A DNA stretch of 12,447 bases from Spirochaetales bacterium (lineage in GTDB: Bacteria > Spirochaetota > Spirochaetia > SZUA-6 > DRHE01). Shown here piece by piece: positions 6,670 through 12,447 of this stretch (position 1 is its first letter; every line of letters begins with the position of its first letter). Where the stretch lies: assembly GCA_016930895.1 (NCBI GenBank), contig JAFGFV010000393.1:1-12447 (forward strand). Direction: 5' to 3'. Below the pieces are notes generated by a model that saw only the letters and a list, made by a program, of their open reading frames with translations, made no database searches and was not told where the DNA came from. A program made the translations under genes and the position numbers.

Positions 6670-7749
6670 CTACCGCTGCAGGGTAACCCTGTTGCGCCCC
6701 ATCTCTTTGGACTGGTAGAGGGCGCGGTCCGCTTCGGCGATGAGCTCCGACGAGGAGCGAATGCGTCCCGGCTTGAACTGCGCCACTCCTACGGATATGC
6801 TCACGTGCAGCGGGCCGTCCTCCCCGCTGAAGGGGAACCCCTCCACGGCGGCACGCAGCCGCTCCGCCACGACCGCCGCTCCGCGGATATCTACCTCCGG
6901 CAGGATCACCGCGAACTCCTCCCCGCCGTAGCGGGCGGTCAGGTCTATGCTGCGGACCGAGCGCCGCATGATGCCCGCGATCTCCTTGATGATGACGTCC
7001 CCCTGCAGGTGGCCGTAGGTGTCGTTGAACTTCTTGAAGTGGTCGATGTCCAACATGATCAGGCTGAAGGTGCCGCCATAGCGGTGGCCCCGGGCAATTT
7101 CCTCCTCGAGGTTCTTCTGGAAGAAGTGATGCGAGAACAGCTTGGTCATGCGGTCGGTGGTGGCCTGCCAGTACAGGTTGGCGTTCTCGATGGCAATCGA
7201 GGCGAAACGCACGATCTGGGTGATGTACTGGATATCCAGCAGGCTGTAGCTGGGCCGTGGGTCCTTTCCCCCCGTCCTGCCCGAGCCTGAGGCGGGAGCG
7301 CCGGGCTTGCGGGGCAGCAGGAGCAGCCCCCCGACGCCCTTGTCGGTTCGAATCGGCAGGATGATGTCCGGCTCCAGGGTCCGGAAGGAGCGGACCGCGG
7401 CCTTGTCCGGAAAGCTCTCCGCGAAGAAGGAGAAGGACATCTGGCTGAACTCCAGCCGTTCGAGGAAGGACAGGATCGTGGTCATGGACGGGAGCTCGAG
7501 GGCGCGGTCGACCTGTTTGAGTCCCTCGAAGTGATACAGCACGGGGAGGTGCTCTTCCAGCTCGCTGGGCAGCACCAGGGTCACCGACATGCTCTGGAAC
7601 CTCGCGACCAGGCTGAGCACTACGTTCCGAATGATGTTTTCCACGTCCAGCTGGGCGGTGATCTGAGAGGCGACCTCGATGATCTCCTTCAGGTCCTGGT
7701 CGCCCAGTTCGAGGGGAATTTCGTGCAGCTCTCCGGATTCGTCAGGCAT
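6670..7749 (-). CDS. Diguanylate cyclase: GAF-like sensor plus GGDEF domain
   Basis: The 359-residue protein has an N-terminal GAF-like region (about residues 15-195) with the typical entry ITAQLDVENIIRNVV and the exit helix IVRFASIAIENANLYWQ leading into the GGDEF domain (about 196-357). The signature is GGEEF (275-279), an accepted active form of the motif. The metal-site Asp234 lies in LDIDHFKKFND, and SVGVAQF (319-325) is present. RSID (266-269) sits five residues before GGEEF, exactly the placement of the product-inhibition I-site, so this is probably an active, feedback-inhibited enzyme making c-di-GMP from two GTP. No membrane segment is seen, so it is cytosolic. A Gly/Ser/Arg-rich loop (149-166) interrupts the GAF-like region. 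The ATG at 7749 is chosen because a strong promoter ends just in front of it; reading further upstream in frame would enter the divergent HD gene. Confidence 0.88.
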   Translation of the reverse strand: MPDESGELHEIPLELGDQDLKEIIEVASQITAQLDVENIIRNVVLSLVARFQSMSVTLVLPSELEEHLPVLYHFEGLKQVDRALELPSMTTILSFLERLEFSQMSFSFFAESFPDKAAVRSFRTLEPDIILPIRTDKGVGGLLLLPRKPGAPASGSGRTGGKDPRPSYSLLDIQYITQIVRFASIAIENANLYWQATTDRMTKLFSHHFFQKNLEEEIARGHRYGGTFSLIMLDIDHFKKFNDTYGHLQGDVIIKEIAGIMRRSVRSIDLTARYGGEEFAVILPEVDIRGAAVVAERLRAAVEGFPFSGEDGPLHVSISVGVAQFKPGRIRSSSELIAEADRALYQSKEMGRNRVTLQR

Positions 7750-7761
7750 TGGTGTGCAAGG

Positions 7762-7791
7762 ATTATACGGCAAAACGGAGGCCCCTGCCAA
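7762..7791 (-). promoter_or_regulatory. Sigma70-type promoter of the diguanylate cyclase gene
   Basis: On the minus strand, TTGGCA (7791-7786) and a perfect TATAAT (7767-7762) are separated by 18 bp. Transcription should begin around 7755, only about six bases before the ATG at 7749. The mRNA would thus be nearly leaderless, and no ribosome site fits in that space. Confidence 0.65.
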
Positions 7792-7825
7792 GAACGGAAT
7801 CACCGGTGAGCGAGTGTGGAGTCGC

Positions 7826-7854
7826 TTGCCAGCCAAGTGGCATTCTCGTACAAT
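7826..7854 (+). promoter_or_regulatory. Sigma70-type promoter of the HD-domain gene
   Basis: TTGCCA (7826-7831) and TACAAT (7849-7854) are separated by 17 bp, each one base from consensus. The expected transcript start is near 7861, about three bases before the ATG at 7864, so this mRNA would also be almost leaderless. This placement rules out the in-frame GTG at 7816 as the start. Confidence 0.6.
7827..7842. promoter_or_regulatory. Inverted repeat TGCCA-N6-TGGCA inside the HD-gene promoter
   Basis: Perfect 5-bp arms at 7827-7831 and 7838-7842 have centres 11 bp apart, about one helical turn, as for a dimeric repressor site. The pair overlaps the -35 box and extends into the spacer. A further TGCCA at 7786-7790 lies within the -35 box of the divergent cyclase promoter. 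No regulator gene is adjacent, so this is a candidate operator only. Confidence 0.3.
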
Positions 7855-7863
7855 GGACGGCAA

Positions 7864-8418
7864 ATGCGAAAACTGATCCAGCAGTACGCAAAGGACTTGA
7901 CCGCCGGGAGGCTTGCGTCCGGCTACGAGCACTCCTACCGCCTCTACCACCTGGCCCGCCATATCGGCGAGGGGATCGAGTACGATGACGAGGTGCTGCA
8001 CGCGGCCTGCTTTCTCCACGACGTGGAGCTGGCGGCGCGGCGTCCGGAGCTCTCGGCCGAGAAGGCTCGGGCGATCCTGCAGGAGACGGGGTTCACGCCG
8101 GCCAAGATACAGGCGGTGTACCAAGCCATCCTGGAGCACATGCCGGGGGAGGAACGGGAGGAGGCGTCGCCGGAGACCAAGCTCCTGCATGACGCCAACC
8201 TCCTGGACACTCTCGGGGCCGTCGGCTTCGCCCGCCTGTCGATCGGCTCCTTCTTCTGGTTCCATCACAAGACCATGCAGGAGGTGCTGGCCCTGCTGCG
8301 CCAGTGGCGGGGATACGCCGATCGGTTCTACTTCTCGGCCAGCCGGGAGCTGGCGGCCCGCAAGGTCGAGTTTCTCGACCTTGCCGTGGAGCAGCTGGCG
8401 GGGGAGCTGTCCCTGTAG
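7864..8418 (+). CDS. HD-domain phosphohydrolase
   Basis: This 184-residue single-domain protein has the metal-binding pattern of the HD superfamily: His23 in GYEHSYRLYHLA, His52-Asp53 in HAACFLHDVE, and Asp110 or Asp115 in LLHDANLLDTLGAVGFARL, with His92 in the intervening helix as a possible extra ligand. It resembles the small YedJ/YpgQ-type proteins that hydrolyse nucleotides or other phosphoesters. The GYP motif of c-di-GMP phosphodiesterases is absent, so it should not be read as the partner enzyme of the divergent cyclase. The substrate is unknown. The start is ATG 7864, ten bases after the -10 box. The GTG at 7816 is in frame but lies upstream of the promoter and has no homologous-looking sequence after it. 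pheS follows on the same strand after about 105 bp, so read-through is possible. Confidence 0.82.
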   Translation: MRKLIQQYAKDLTAGRLASGYEHSYRLYHLARHIGEGIEYDDEVLHAACFLHDVELAARRPELSAEKARAILQETGFTPAKIQAVYQAILEHMPGEEREEASPETKLLHDANLLDTLGAVGFARLSIGSFFWFHHKTMQEVLALLRQWRGYADRFYFSASRELAARKVEFLDLAVEQLAGELSL

Positions 8419-8434
8419 GGAGCGCGCCCGGGTC

Positions 8435-8440
8435 TTGACA
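8435..8440 (+). promoter_or_regulatory. Candidate -35 box for pheST
   Basis: A perfect TTGACA occurs 17 bases after the HD-gene stop, inside the 105-bp gap before pheS. No good -10 hexamer is found at 16-18 bp; the best is CACCTT at 8458-8463, and GATACT at 8469-8474 is too far. A pheST promoter in this gap is plausible but unproven. I see no T-box, terminator/antiterminator pair or leader peptide with a proper start in the gap. Confidence 0.3.
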
Positions 8441-8523
8441 AGGGCTGGCCATTCTCTCACCTTTGGTGGATACTACTACGCCTCGTACCGCGCGAGAGAC
8501 GGCGCTTGGAGACCAAAGCCCCT

Positions 8524-10119
8524 ATGGACGTGGAACGCCTGATCAAGACCCTGCATCCCCTGGAAGTCCGCATTCTCCTGCATTTCCAGCCCGGCCAGGA
8601 GATCGACGCCGGGAAAGTCCAGGCCGAGCTGGGCTTCAATCTGGGACAGTGCAATCAGGCGTTCAGCTGGCTCGCCGCCAAGGAGCTCCTCGAGGAGACC
8701 TCCCGGCGGCAGCGCATGGAGTACACGATCACGGAGTTGGGCCGGGAGTACCGGCAGCAGGGCACTCCGGAGGCCCGGGTCGTAGGGTTGCTGCAGGCGG
8801 AGGGGCCGCTCACCCTCCCGGAGATCGCCGCCCGCCTGGGGCTGGAGAACCGGGACGTCGGCTCTGCGTTCGGCACTCTGTCCCGGGAGGGGGTCCTGGC
8901 CATGGACCCGGACAAGCGAGTGTCGGTGGCCGCGCCGGGGCCTCCGGGGAGCGTGCAGGCCGTGGCGGGGCTGCTCGCCCTCTTCGACCATCGGGAGACC
9001 GTGGGCGAGGAGGAGCTGTCAGGAGAGCAGGCTGAGCTCCTGCGGGGGCTGGCCCGCAAGCGAGGGGCGGAGCGGGGGCTGTTCCGGGGAGTCGAGCGGG
9101 AGGAGGTGGGCTACCGCCTCAGGCCGGAGTCCGCGCCGGTGCAACGGGAGCTCGAGACCCGCGGCATGACCGGCGAGGAGATCGGAGTGATCACCCCGGA
9201 GGTCCTGCGCGGCGGGAGCTGGCGCCGCGGCAGCTTCCGCAGCTACAACATCCAGCTTCCGCCGCAGCGGGTGCTGGGGGGGCGCAAGAACCCGTACGTC
9301 GAGTTCCTGGAGCACCTGAAGGACAAGCTGACCGCTCTGGGTTTCGAAGAATACGACGGGCCGCTTCTCGAGACCGAGTTCTGGAACTGCGATGCCCTGT
9401 TCATGCCCCAGTTCCATCCGGCCCGGGACATCCACGACGTGTACTACCTCAAGTCCCCCACCCACGCCCGGGCCATCGCCCAGCCCTACCTGGACCAGGT
9501 GGGCGCGGCTCACGAGAACGGCTGGACCACCGGCAGCCTGGGCTGGCGCTACCCATTCGACCGGGATTTCACCCGGCGCATGATCCTGCGCAGCCAGGGC
9601 ACGGTGCTGTCCGCCAAGGCCCTGACCACGGCCAGGGTCCCGGGGAGATACTTCGGGGTGGTGCGCTGCTTCCGCTACGACAAGGTCGACGCCACCCATC
9701 TGGCGGACTTCTATCAGACCGAAGGAATCGCCCTGGGGCACGAGGTCAATCTCAAGACCCTGCTCGGGCTGCTCAAGATGTTCGCCGTCGAGGTGGCGGG
9801 GGCCCGGGAGTTCAAGTTCGTGCCGGGATACTTCCCCTTCACCGAACCCTCGGTGGAGATCCATATCCGCCACCCCGAGCTGGGCTGGTTCGAGCTGGGC
9901 GGCTCCGGGATCTTCCGCCCGGAGGTGACCCGGCCGCTGGGAGTGGACGTGCCCGTTCTGGCCTGGGGGCTCGGGATCGACCGCATGGCCCTGGTGGCGC
10001 TCGGGCTGAACGACCTGCGGGACCTGTTCACGGCGGACCTCGAGCAGGTGCGGCTGCGCCGGCGGCACAGTCGCCGGCGGCAGCAGCGGAGCGGAGAGCA
10101 CCGGGGGTCGAGGAGCTAA
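8524..10119 (+). CDS. pheS: Phenylalanyl-tRNA synthetase alpha subunit, archaeal/eukaryotic type
   Basis: The 531-residue alpha chain activates Phe with ATP and transfers it to tRNA-Phe as part of an alpha2beta2 enzyme. The first 200 or so residues are winged-helix-like modules (for example 8-75 and 82-135), as in archaeal and eukaryotic PheS, not the bacterial coiled-coil arm. The class II core runs about 235-508. Motif 1 region is ALFMPQFHPARDIHDVYYL (291-309), motif 2 runs through RYFGVVRCFRYDKV (375-388) to DFYQTEG (395-401), and motif 3 is GLGIDRMAL (482-490). FVPGYFPFTEPSVEIHI (432-448) and WFELGGSGIFRPEV (455-468) are also typical. Two oddities are Tyr397 where the family usually has His in FHQ, and an Arg-rich tail after residue 510. 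ATG 8524 is preferred, with GGAG at 8508-8511; a TTG at 8506 is in frame but adds only six residues and overlaps that GGAG. pheT follows after 3 bp. Confidence 0.93.
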   Translation: MDVERLIKTLHPLEVRILLHFQPGQEIDAGKVQAELGFNLGQCNQAFSWLAAKELLEETSRRQRMEYTITELGREYRQQGTPEARVVGLLQAEGPLTLPEIAARLGLENRDVGSAFGTLSREGVLAMDPDKRVSVAAPGPPGSVQAVAGLLALFDHRETVGEEELSGEQAELLRGLARKRGAERGLFRGVEREEVGYRLRPESAPVQRELETRGMTGEEIGVITPEVLRGGSWRRGSFRSYNIQLPPQRVLGGRKNPYVEFLEHLKDKLTALGFEEYDGPLLETEFWNCDALFMPQFHPARDIHDVYYLKSPTHARAIAQPYLDQVGAAHENGWTTGSLGWRYPFDRDFTRRMILRSQGTVLSAKALTTARVPGRYFGVVRCFRYDKVDATHLADFYQTEGIALGHEVNLKTLLGLLKMFAVEVAGAREFKFVPGYFPFTEPSVEIHIRHPELGWFELGGSGIFRPEVTRPLGVDVPVLAWGLGIDRMALVALGLNDLRDLFTADLEQVRLRRRHSRRRQQRSGEHRGSRS

Positions 10120-10122
10120 GGC

Positions 10123-11820
10123 ATGCCCAAGATCGAGGTTCAGGAACGCAACTTCTTCTCCCTGCTGGGCAGGACTCTGCCGCGGGAGGAACTGGAAGCC
10201 CTCCTGCCGTCGGCCAAGGCCGAGCTGGACGACTGGCTTCCCGGCGAGGTGATCAAGTTCGAGCTCAATGACACCAACCGCCCGGACCTGTGGTCCGCCC
10301 CGGGGCTGGCCCGGCAGCTGAGGTTCCGGCTCGAGGAAAGCCTGCCGGAGTACCCCTTCTTCTCGCGGACCGGCGCTGCCCAGGAGGCGGGGGAGCGCGT
10401 GGTGGAGGTGGACCCGGGTCTGCGCGAGATCCGCCCCTACATCGCCGCCTTCATCGCCACGGGGGTCCCGATCAGCGAGCACCAGCTGGTCGACCTGATT
10501 CAGGCCCAGGAGAAGCTGTGCGGCAGCTTCGGGCGCAAGCGCAGCACCATCGCCATGGGGGTGTACCGGGCGGACCTGATGCGTTTCCCCGTGCACTACC
10601 TGGCAGCCGACCCGGATGCGACCGCCTTCGTGCCGCTGGACTTCTCCCGCAAGCTGACCCTGCGGCAGATCCTCTCCGAGCACCCCAAGGGGATCGAGTT
10701 CGGCGGGATCGTGGCCTCCTTCCAGCGCTTCCCGTACCTGGCTGACGACCATGGGGAGACCTTGAGCTTTCCGCCCATCATCAACAGCGCGCGCCTGGGC
10801 GCCGTGGAGGTGGGGGACTCGAACCACTTCGTGGAGCTCACGGGCACGGACATGGACACCCTGCTGCTGGCCTGCTCGATCGTGGCCTGCGACATGGCGG
10901 ACATGGGCTACTCGATTCTGCCGGTGCGGGTGTCCTATCCCTATGACACCCCGTACGGCCGGGAGGTGGTCACGCCCTTCTACTTCCAGAGCCCCGTCTC
11001 CGTCGATGTCGGGGAGGCCGCCCGGATGCTCGGCGAACCGATCGGGGCCGCCGAGGCCGAAGCCTGCCTGCGCCGGGCGGGAAACCCCGTGGAGAGCTCC
11101 GGGAACCGGCTGACCGTGACCCCGCCCCCGTACCGCAACGATTTCCTGCACCCGGTGGACGCGATCGAGGAGATCATGATCGGTCGCGGGATGGACAGCT
11201 TCGAGCCGGTATGGCCGGAGGATTTCACGGTGGGACGGCTGGCCCCAATGGAGGAGCTGGCGCGGCAGGTGCGGGAGCTGGTCGTGGGACTGGGCTACCA
11301 GGAGATGATCTACAACTACCTGGGCTCACGGCGGGACTTCATCGACCGCATGAACGTTTCCGGGGAGGAGATCATCGAAATCGCCAACCCGATGAGCGAG
11401 AGCTACGAGCTGGTGCGCAACTCCCAGCTGCCCAACCTGCTGTCCACCGAGGCCGTGTCCAGCCGCGCGGCGTACCCTCACAAGATCTTCGAGGTCGGCA
11501 AGATCGCCCGCCTGGACGAGCAGGACAACTACGGGTCGGTGACCCTCACCGCCCTGAGCTTCCTGTACAGCGACCGGGAGGTGACCTTCAACGAGGTCAA
11601 CGCCCACCTCGCCTCCCTGTTCTACTACCTGGGGGTCGAACACAGCCTCGAAGAGACGGAGGACCCCCGCTTCGTTCCGGGGCGCACCGGAGCGATCCTG
11701 GTGGGCGGAAAGCGGATCGGGATCATCGGGGAGCTCCACCCCGAGGTCCTGGAGCGCTGGAGCATCCAGATGCCCTGTGCGGTCGTGGAGTTGGAACTGG
11801 ACGGGATCCTGGAAGGATAG
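10123..11820 (+). CDS. pheT: Phenylalanyl-tRNA synthetase beta subunit, short archaeal/eukaryotic type
   Basis: The 565-residue beta chain is the archaeal/eukaryotic length; the bacterial form is about 800 residues. It begins MPKIEVQERNFFSLLGR and shows an early conserved FELNDTNRPDLWSAPGLARQ (46-65), a B3/B4-type domain with editing function in the family (about 100-270, including EVGDSNHFVELTGTDMDTLL at 229-248), a B5 domain (about 285-358, with PPYRNDFLHPVDAIEEIMIG at 335-354), and a catalytic-like module (about 375-565, with ANPMSESYELVRNSQLPNLL at 421-440 and IGELHPEVL near the end). The N-terminal EMAP-like tRNA-binding insert and the C-terminal anticodon-binding domain of bacterial PheT are absent, as expected for this class, so this is not a truncation. 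AGGAG at 10111-10115 lies seven bases before the ATG and only 3 bp separate it from the pheS stop, indicating one transcript and probably coupled translation. Confidence 0.93.
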   Translation: MPKIEVQERNFFSLLGRTLPREELEALLPSAKAELDDWLPGEVIKFELNDTNRPDLWSAPGLARQLRFRLEESLPEYPFFSRTGAAQEAGERVVEVDPGLREIRPYIAAFIATGVPISEHQLVDLIQAQEKLCGSFGRKRSTIAMGVYRADLMRFPVHYLAADPDATAFVPLDFSRKLTLRQILSEHPKGIEFGGIVASFQRFPYLADDHGETLSFPPIINSARLGAVEVGDSNHFVELTGTDMDTLLLACSIVACDMADMGYSILPVRVSYPYDTPYGREVVTPFYFQSPVSVDVGEAARMLGEPIGAAEAEACLRRAGNPVESSGNRLTVTPPPYRNDFLHPVDAIEEIMIGRGMDSFEPVWPEDFTVGRLAPMEELARQVRELVVGLGYQEMIYNYLGSRRDFIDRMNVSGEEIIEIANPMSESYELVRNSQLPNLLSTEAVSSRAAYPHKIFEVGKIARLDEQDNYGSVTLTALSFLYSDREVTFNEVNAHLASLFYYLGVEHSLEETEDPRFVPGRTGAILVGGKRIGIIGELHPEVLERWSIQMPCAVVELELDGILEG

Positions 11821-11840
11821 CCCGCGAGCGACGGCTCGAG

Positions 11841-11877
11841 GGCGGCCCGGCGGGGCCATCCCTCAAGGCGGCCCGGC
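11841..11877. repeat. Direct repeat GGCGGCCCGGC, two copies 26 bp apart
   Basis: Copies lie at 11841-11851 and 11867-11877 in the 80-bp gap between pheT and the adenosine-specific kinase gene. A small CGAGC/GCTCG hairpin (11825-11838) precedes them. No poly-T follows, so this is not a classical terminator. In DNA this GC-rich the repeat may be chance. Confidence 0.3.
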
Positions 11878-11900
11878 AAGGCTCTGCAAGGAGGAATCTC

Positions 11901-12383
11901 ATGGACGTGCAAGCGGTGCCCCTGAGCTGGGAGGAGGGCTGCAACATCATCGTGGGTCAGTCCCACTTCATCAAGACCGCCGAAGACTTGGCGGAGATCA
12001 TGAGCTCGTCGGTGCCCGGGGCGGAGTACGGCCTGGCCTTCTGTGAAGCCTCGGGACCGTGCCTGATCCGGACCGAAGGCAACGACGAAAGCCTGGTGAG
12101 CCAGGCGGCCGAGTGCGCGCGAGCGGTCGGGGCGGGGCACAGCTTCTACCTGATCCTGCGCAAGGCCTTCCCGATCAACGTGCTCAACCCGATCAAGGCC
12201 TGCCAGGAGGTGGCCCGGATCTTCTGTGCCACGGCCAACCCGCTGGAGGTGCTGGTCGTGCAGACCGGCCAGGGGCGCGGCATCGTCGGGGTCGTGGACG
12301 GCTCCTCCCCCAAGGGAATCGAGGGGCCCGAAGACAAGACCGAGCGCCGGCAGATGCTCCGGCGCTTCGGCTACAAGTTCTAG
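11901..12383 (+). CDS. Adenosine-specific kinase (DUF355 family)
   Basis: The 160-residue product matches the small adenosine-specific kinase family known mainly from archaea and some bacteria. Diagnostic segments are NIIVGQSHFIKTAEDLAEIM (15-34), EYGLAFCEASGPCLIRTEGN (42-61), GAGHSFYLILRKAFPINVLN (77-96), CQEVARIFCATANPLEVLVV (101-120) and GRGIVGVVDGSSPKGIEG (125-142). The family phosphorylates adenosine to AMP and forms a small multimer in the cytosol; the assignment rests on few characterised members. The length is the family norm. The start is fixed by a perfect AAGGAGG at 11888-11894, six bases before the ATG; the frame stays open far upstream inside pheT, but only as an overlap. It may be the last gene of a pheS-pheT transcript after an 80-bp gap. 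A metabolic link to PheRS through AMP, which PheRS releases, is speculative. Confidence 0.85.
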   Translation: MDVQAVPLSWEEGCNIIVGQSHFIKTAEDLAEIMSSSVPGAEYGLAFCEASGPCLIRTEGNDESLVSQAAECARAVGAGHSFYLILRKAFPINVLNPIKACQEVARIFCATANPLEVLVVQTGQGRGIVGVVDGSSPKGIEGPEDKTERRQMLRRFGYKF

Positions 12384-12447
12384 CCCCGCCCCGGGTCCTG
12401 TCCGGCGGGCAGGTACTCCGGTCGCATCGGGGTAAAGAAGTCCACCA
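12380..12447 (-). CDS. Possible C-terminal end of a convergent gene (partial)
   Basis: On the minus strand one frame is open from the window edge to a TAG at 12382-12380, reading VDFFTPMRPEYLPAG followed by a few more residues. Third codon positions are mostly G or C and the composition looks protein-like, while the other two minus frames read as low-quality sequence. If real, its stop overlaps the adenosine-kinase stop by four bases, repeating the convergent-overlap pattern elsewhere in the window. With 22 codons no family can be named. Confidence 0.3.
   Translation of the reverse strand, partial: VDFFTPMRPEYLPAGQDPGRG

Noticed and set aside
7864..8418. HD protein as a c-di-GMP phosphodiesterase partnering the divergent cyclase.
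   Set aside because: No GYP motif and the protein is far shorter than an HD-GYP domain; only the generic HD ligands are visible.
8462..8542. An aromatic-rich frame ahead of pheS (GGYYYASYRARDGAW, then two more Trp) that resembles an attenuation leader peptide.
   Set aside because: It has no acceptable start codon after the TTGACA, is rich in Tyr and Trp rather than Phe codons, ends inside pheS, and no terminator/antiterminator pair accompanies it.
9019..11151. A 710-codon open frame antisense to pheS and pheT.
   Set aside because: Long antisense open frames are expected in DNA this GC-rich. The translation is Gly/His/Pro/Gln/Val-biased with no recognisable fold, while the plus strand encodes clear PheRS motifs.
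10123..11820. pheT as a truncated bacterial beta subunit, being about 240 residues short.
   Set aside because: The missing domains are exactly those absent from archaeal/eukaryotic PheT, and pheS is of the same class.

Overview
The window comes from a high-GC bacterium, roughly two thirds G+C by eye, with strong G/C preference at third codon positions in every gene. A lipoprotein signal peptide on a lytic transglycosylase and a GGDEF regulator point to a diderm (Gram-negative type) cell. A DUF4416 protein and a saccharopine-dehydrogenase-like protein of this kind would fit a Desulfobacterota/deltaproteobacteria-like or related lineage. That placement is inference from remembered family distributions, not proof. 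No insertion sequence, phage gene, CRISPR array, tRNA or rRNA was seen. The content is chromosomal housekeeping plus regulation, and coding density is very high: no gene-free stretch reaches 300 bp.

Layout. (1) 1-1040, plus strand: the C-terminal part of a saccharopine-dehydrogenase-family protein, then a 65-residue ThiS/MoaD-like sulfur carrier ending in Gly-Gly. (2) 1006-2223, minus: a GT28/MGDG-synthase-type glycosyltransferase whose tail overlaps the sulfur carrier gene. (3) 2379-3392, plus: a Cof-type HAD phosphatase, divergent from the glycosyltransferase, with apparently overlapping -35 boxes. (4) 3304-6608, minus: a likely operon of lytic transglycosylase, a fused DAHP synthase-prephenate dehydratase-ACT protein, and DUF4416. 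(5) 6670-7749, minus: a GAF-like/GGDEF diguanylate cyclase. (6) 7864-8418, plus: an HD-domain phosphohydrolase, divergent from the cyclase. Both genes of this pair have near-consensus sigma70 promoters that would give almost leaderless mRNAs. (7) 8524-11820, plus: pheS and pheT of the archaeal/eukaryotic type. (8) 11901-12383, plus: an adenosine-specific kinase (DUF355 type). A few codons of a probable convergent minus-strand gene may close the window.

How it fits together. Phenylalanine appears twice. The fused enzyme joins the first step of the shikimate pathway to the step that makes phenylpyruvate, with a Phe-sensing-type ACT domain at its C-terminus. About 2.6 kb away, pheST encodes the enzyme that loads Phe onto tRNA. 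The fusion is the most unusual item here. It could let one effector-binding domain control both the entry to aromatic biosynthesis and the Phe branch, although the chorismate mutase that should lie between the two activities is absent from the protein. The archaeal-type PheRS, with a basic PheS tail and a Tyr in place of the usual motif-2 His, is the second point of interest. The divergent promoter architectures are the third.
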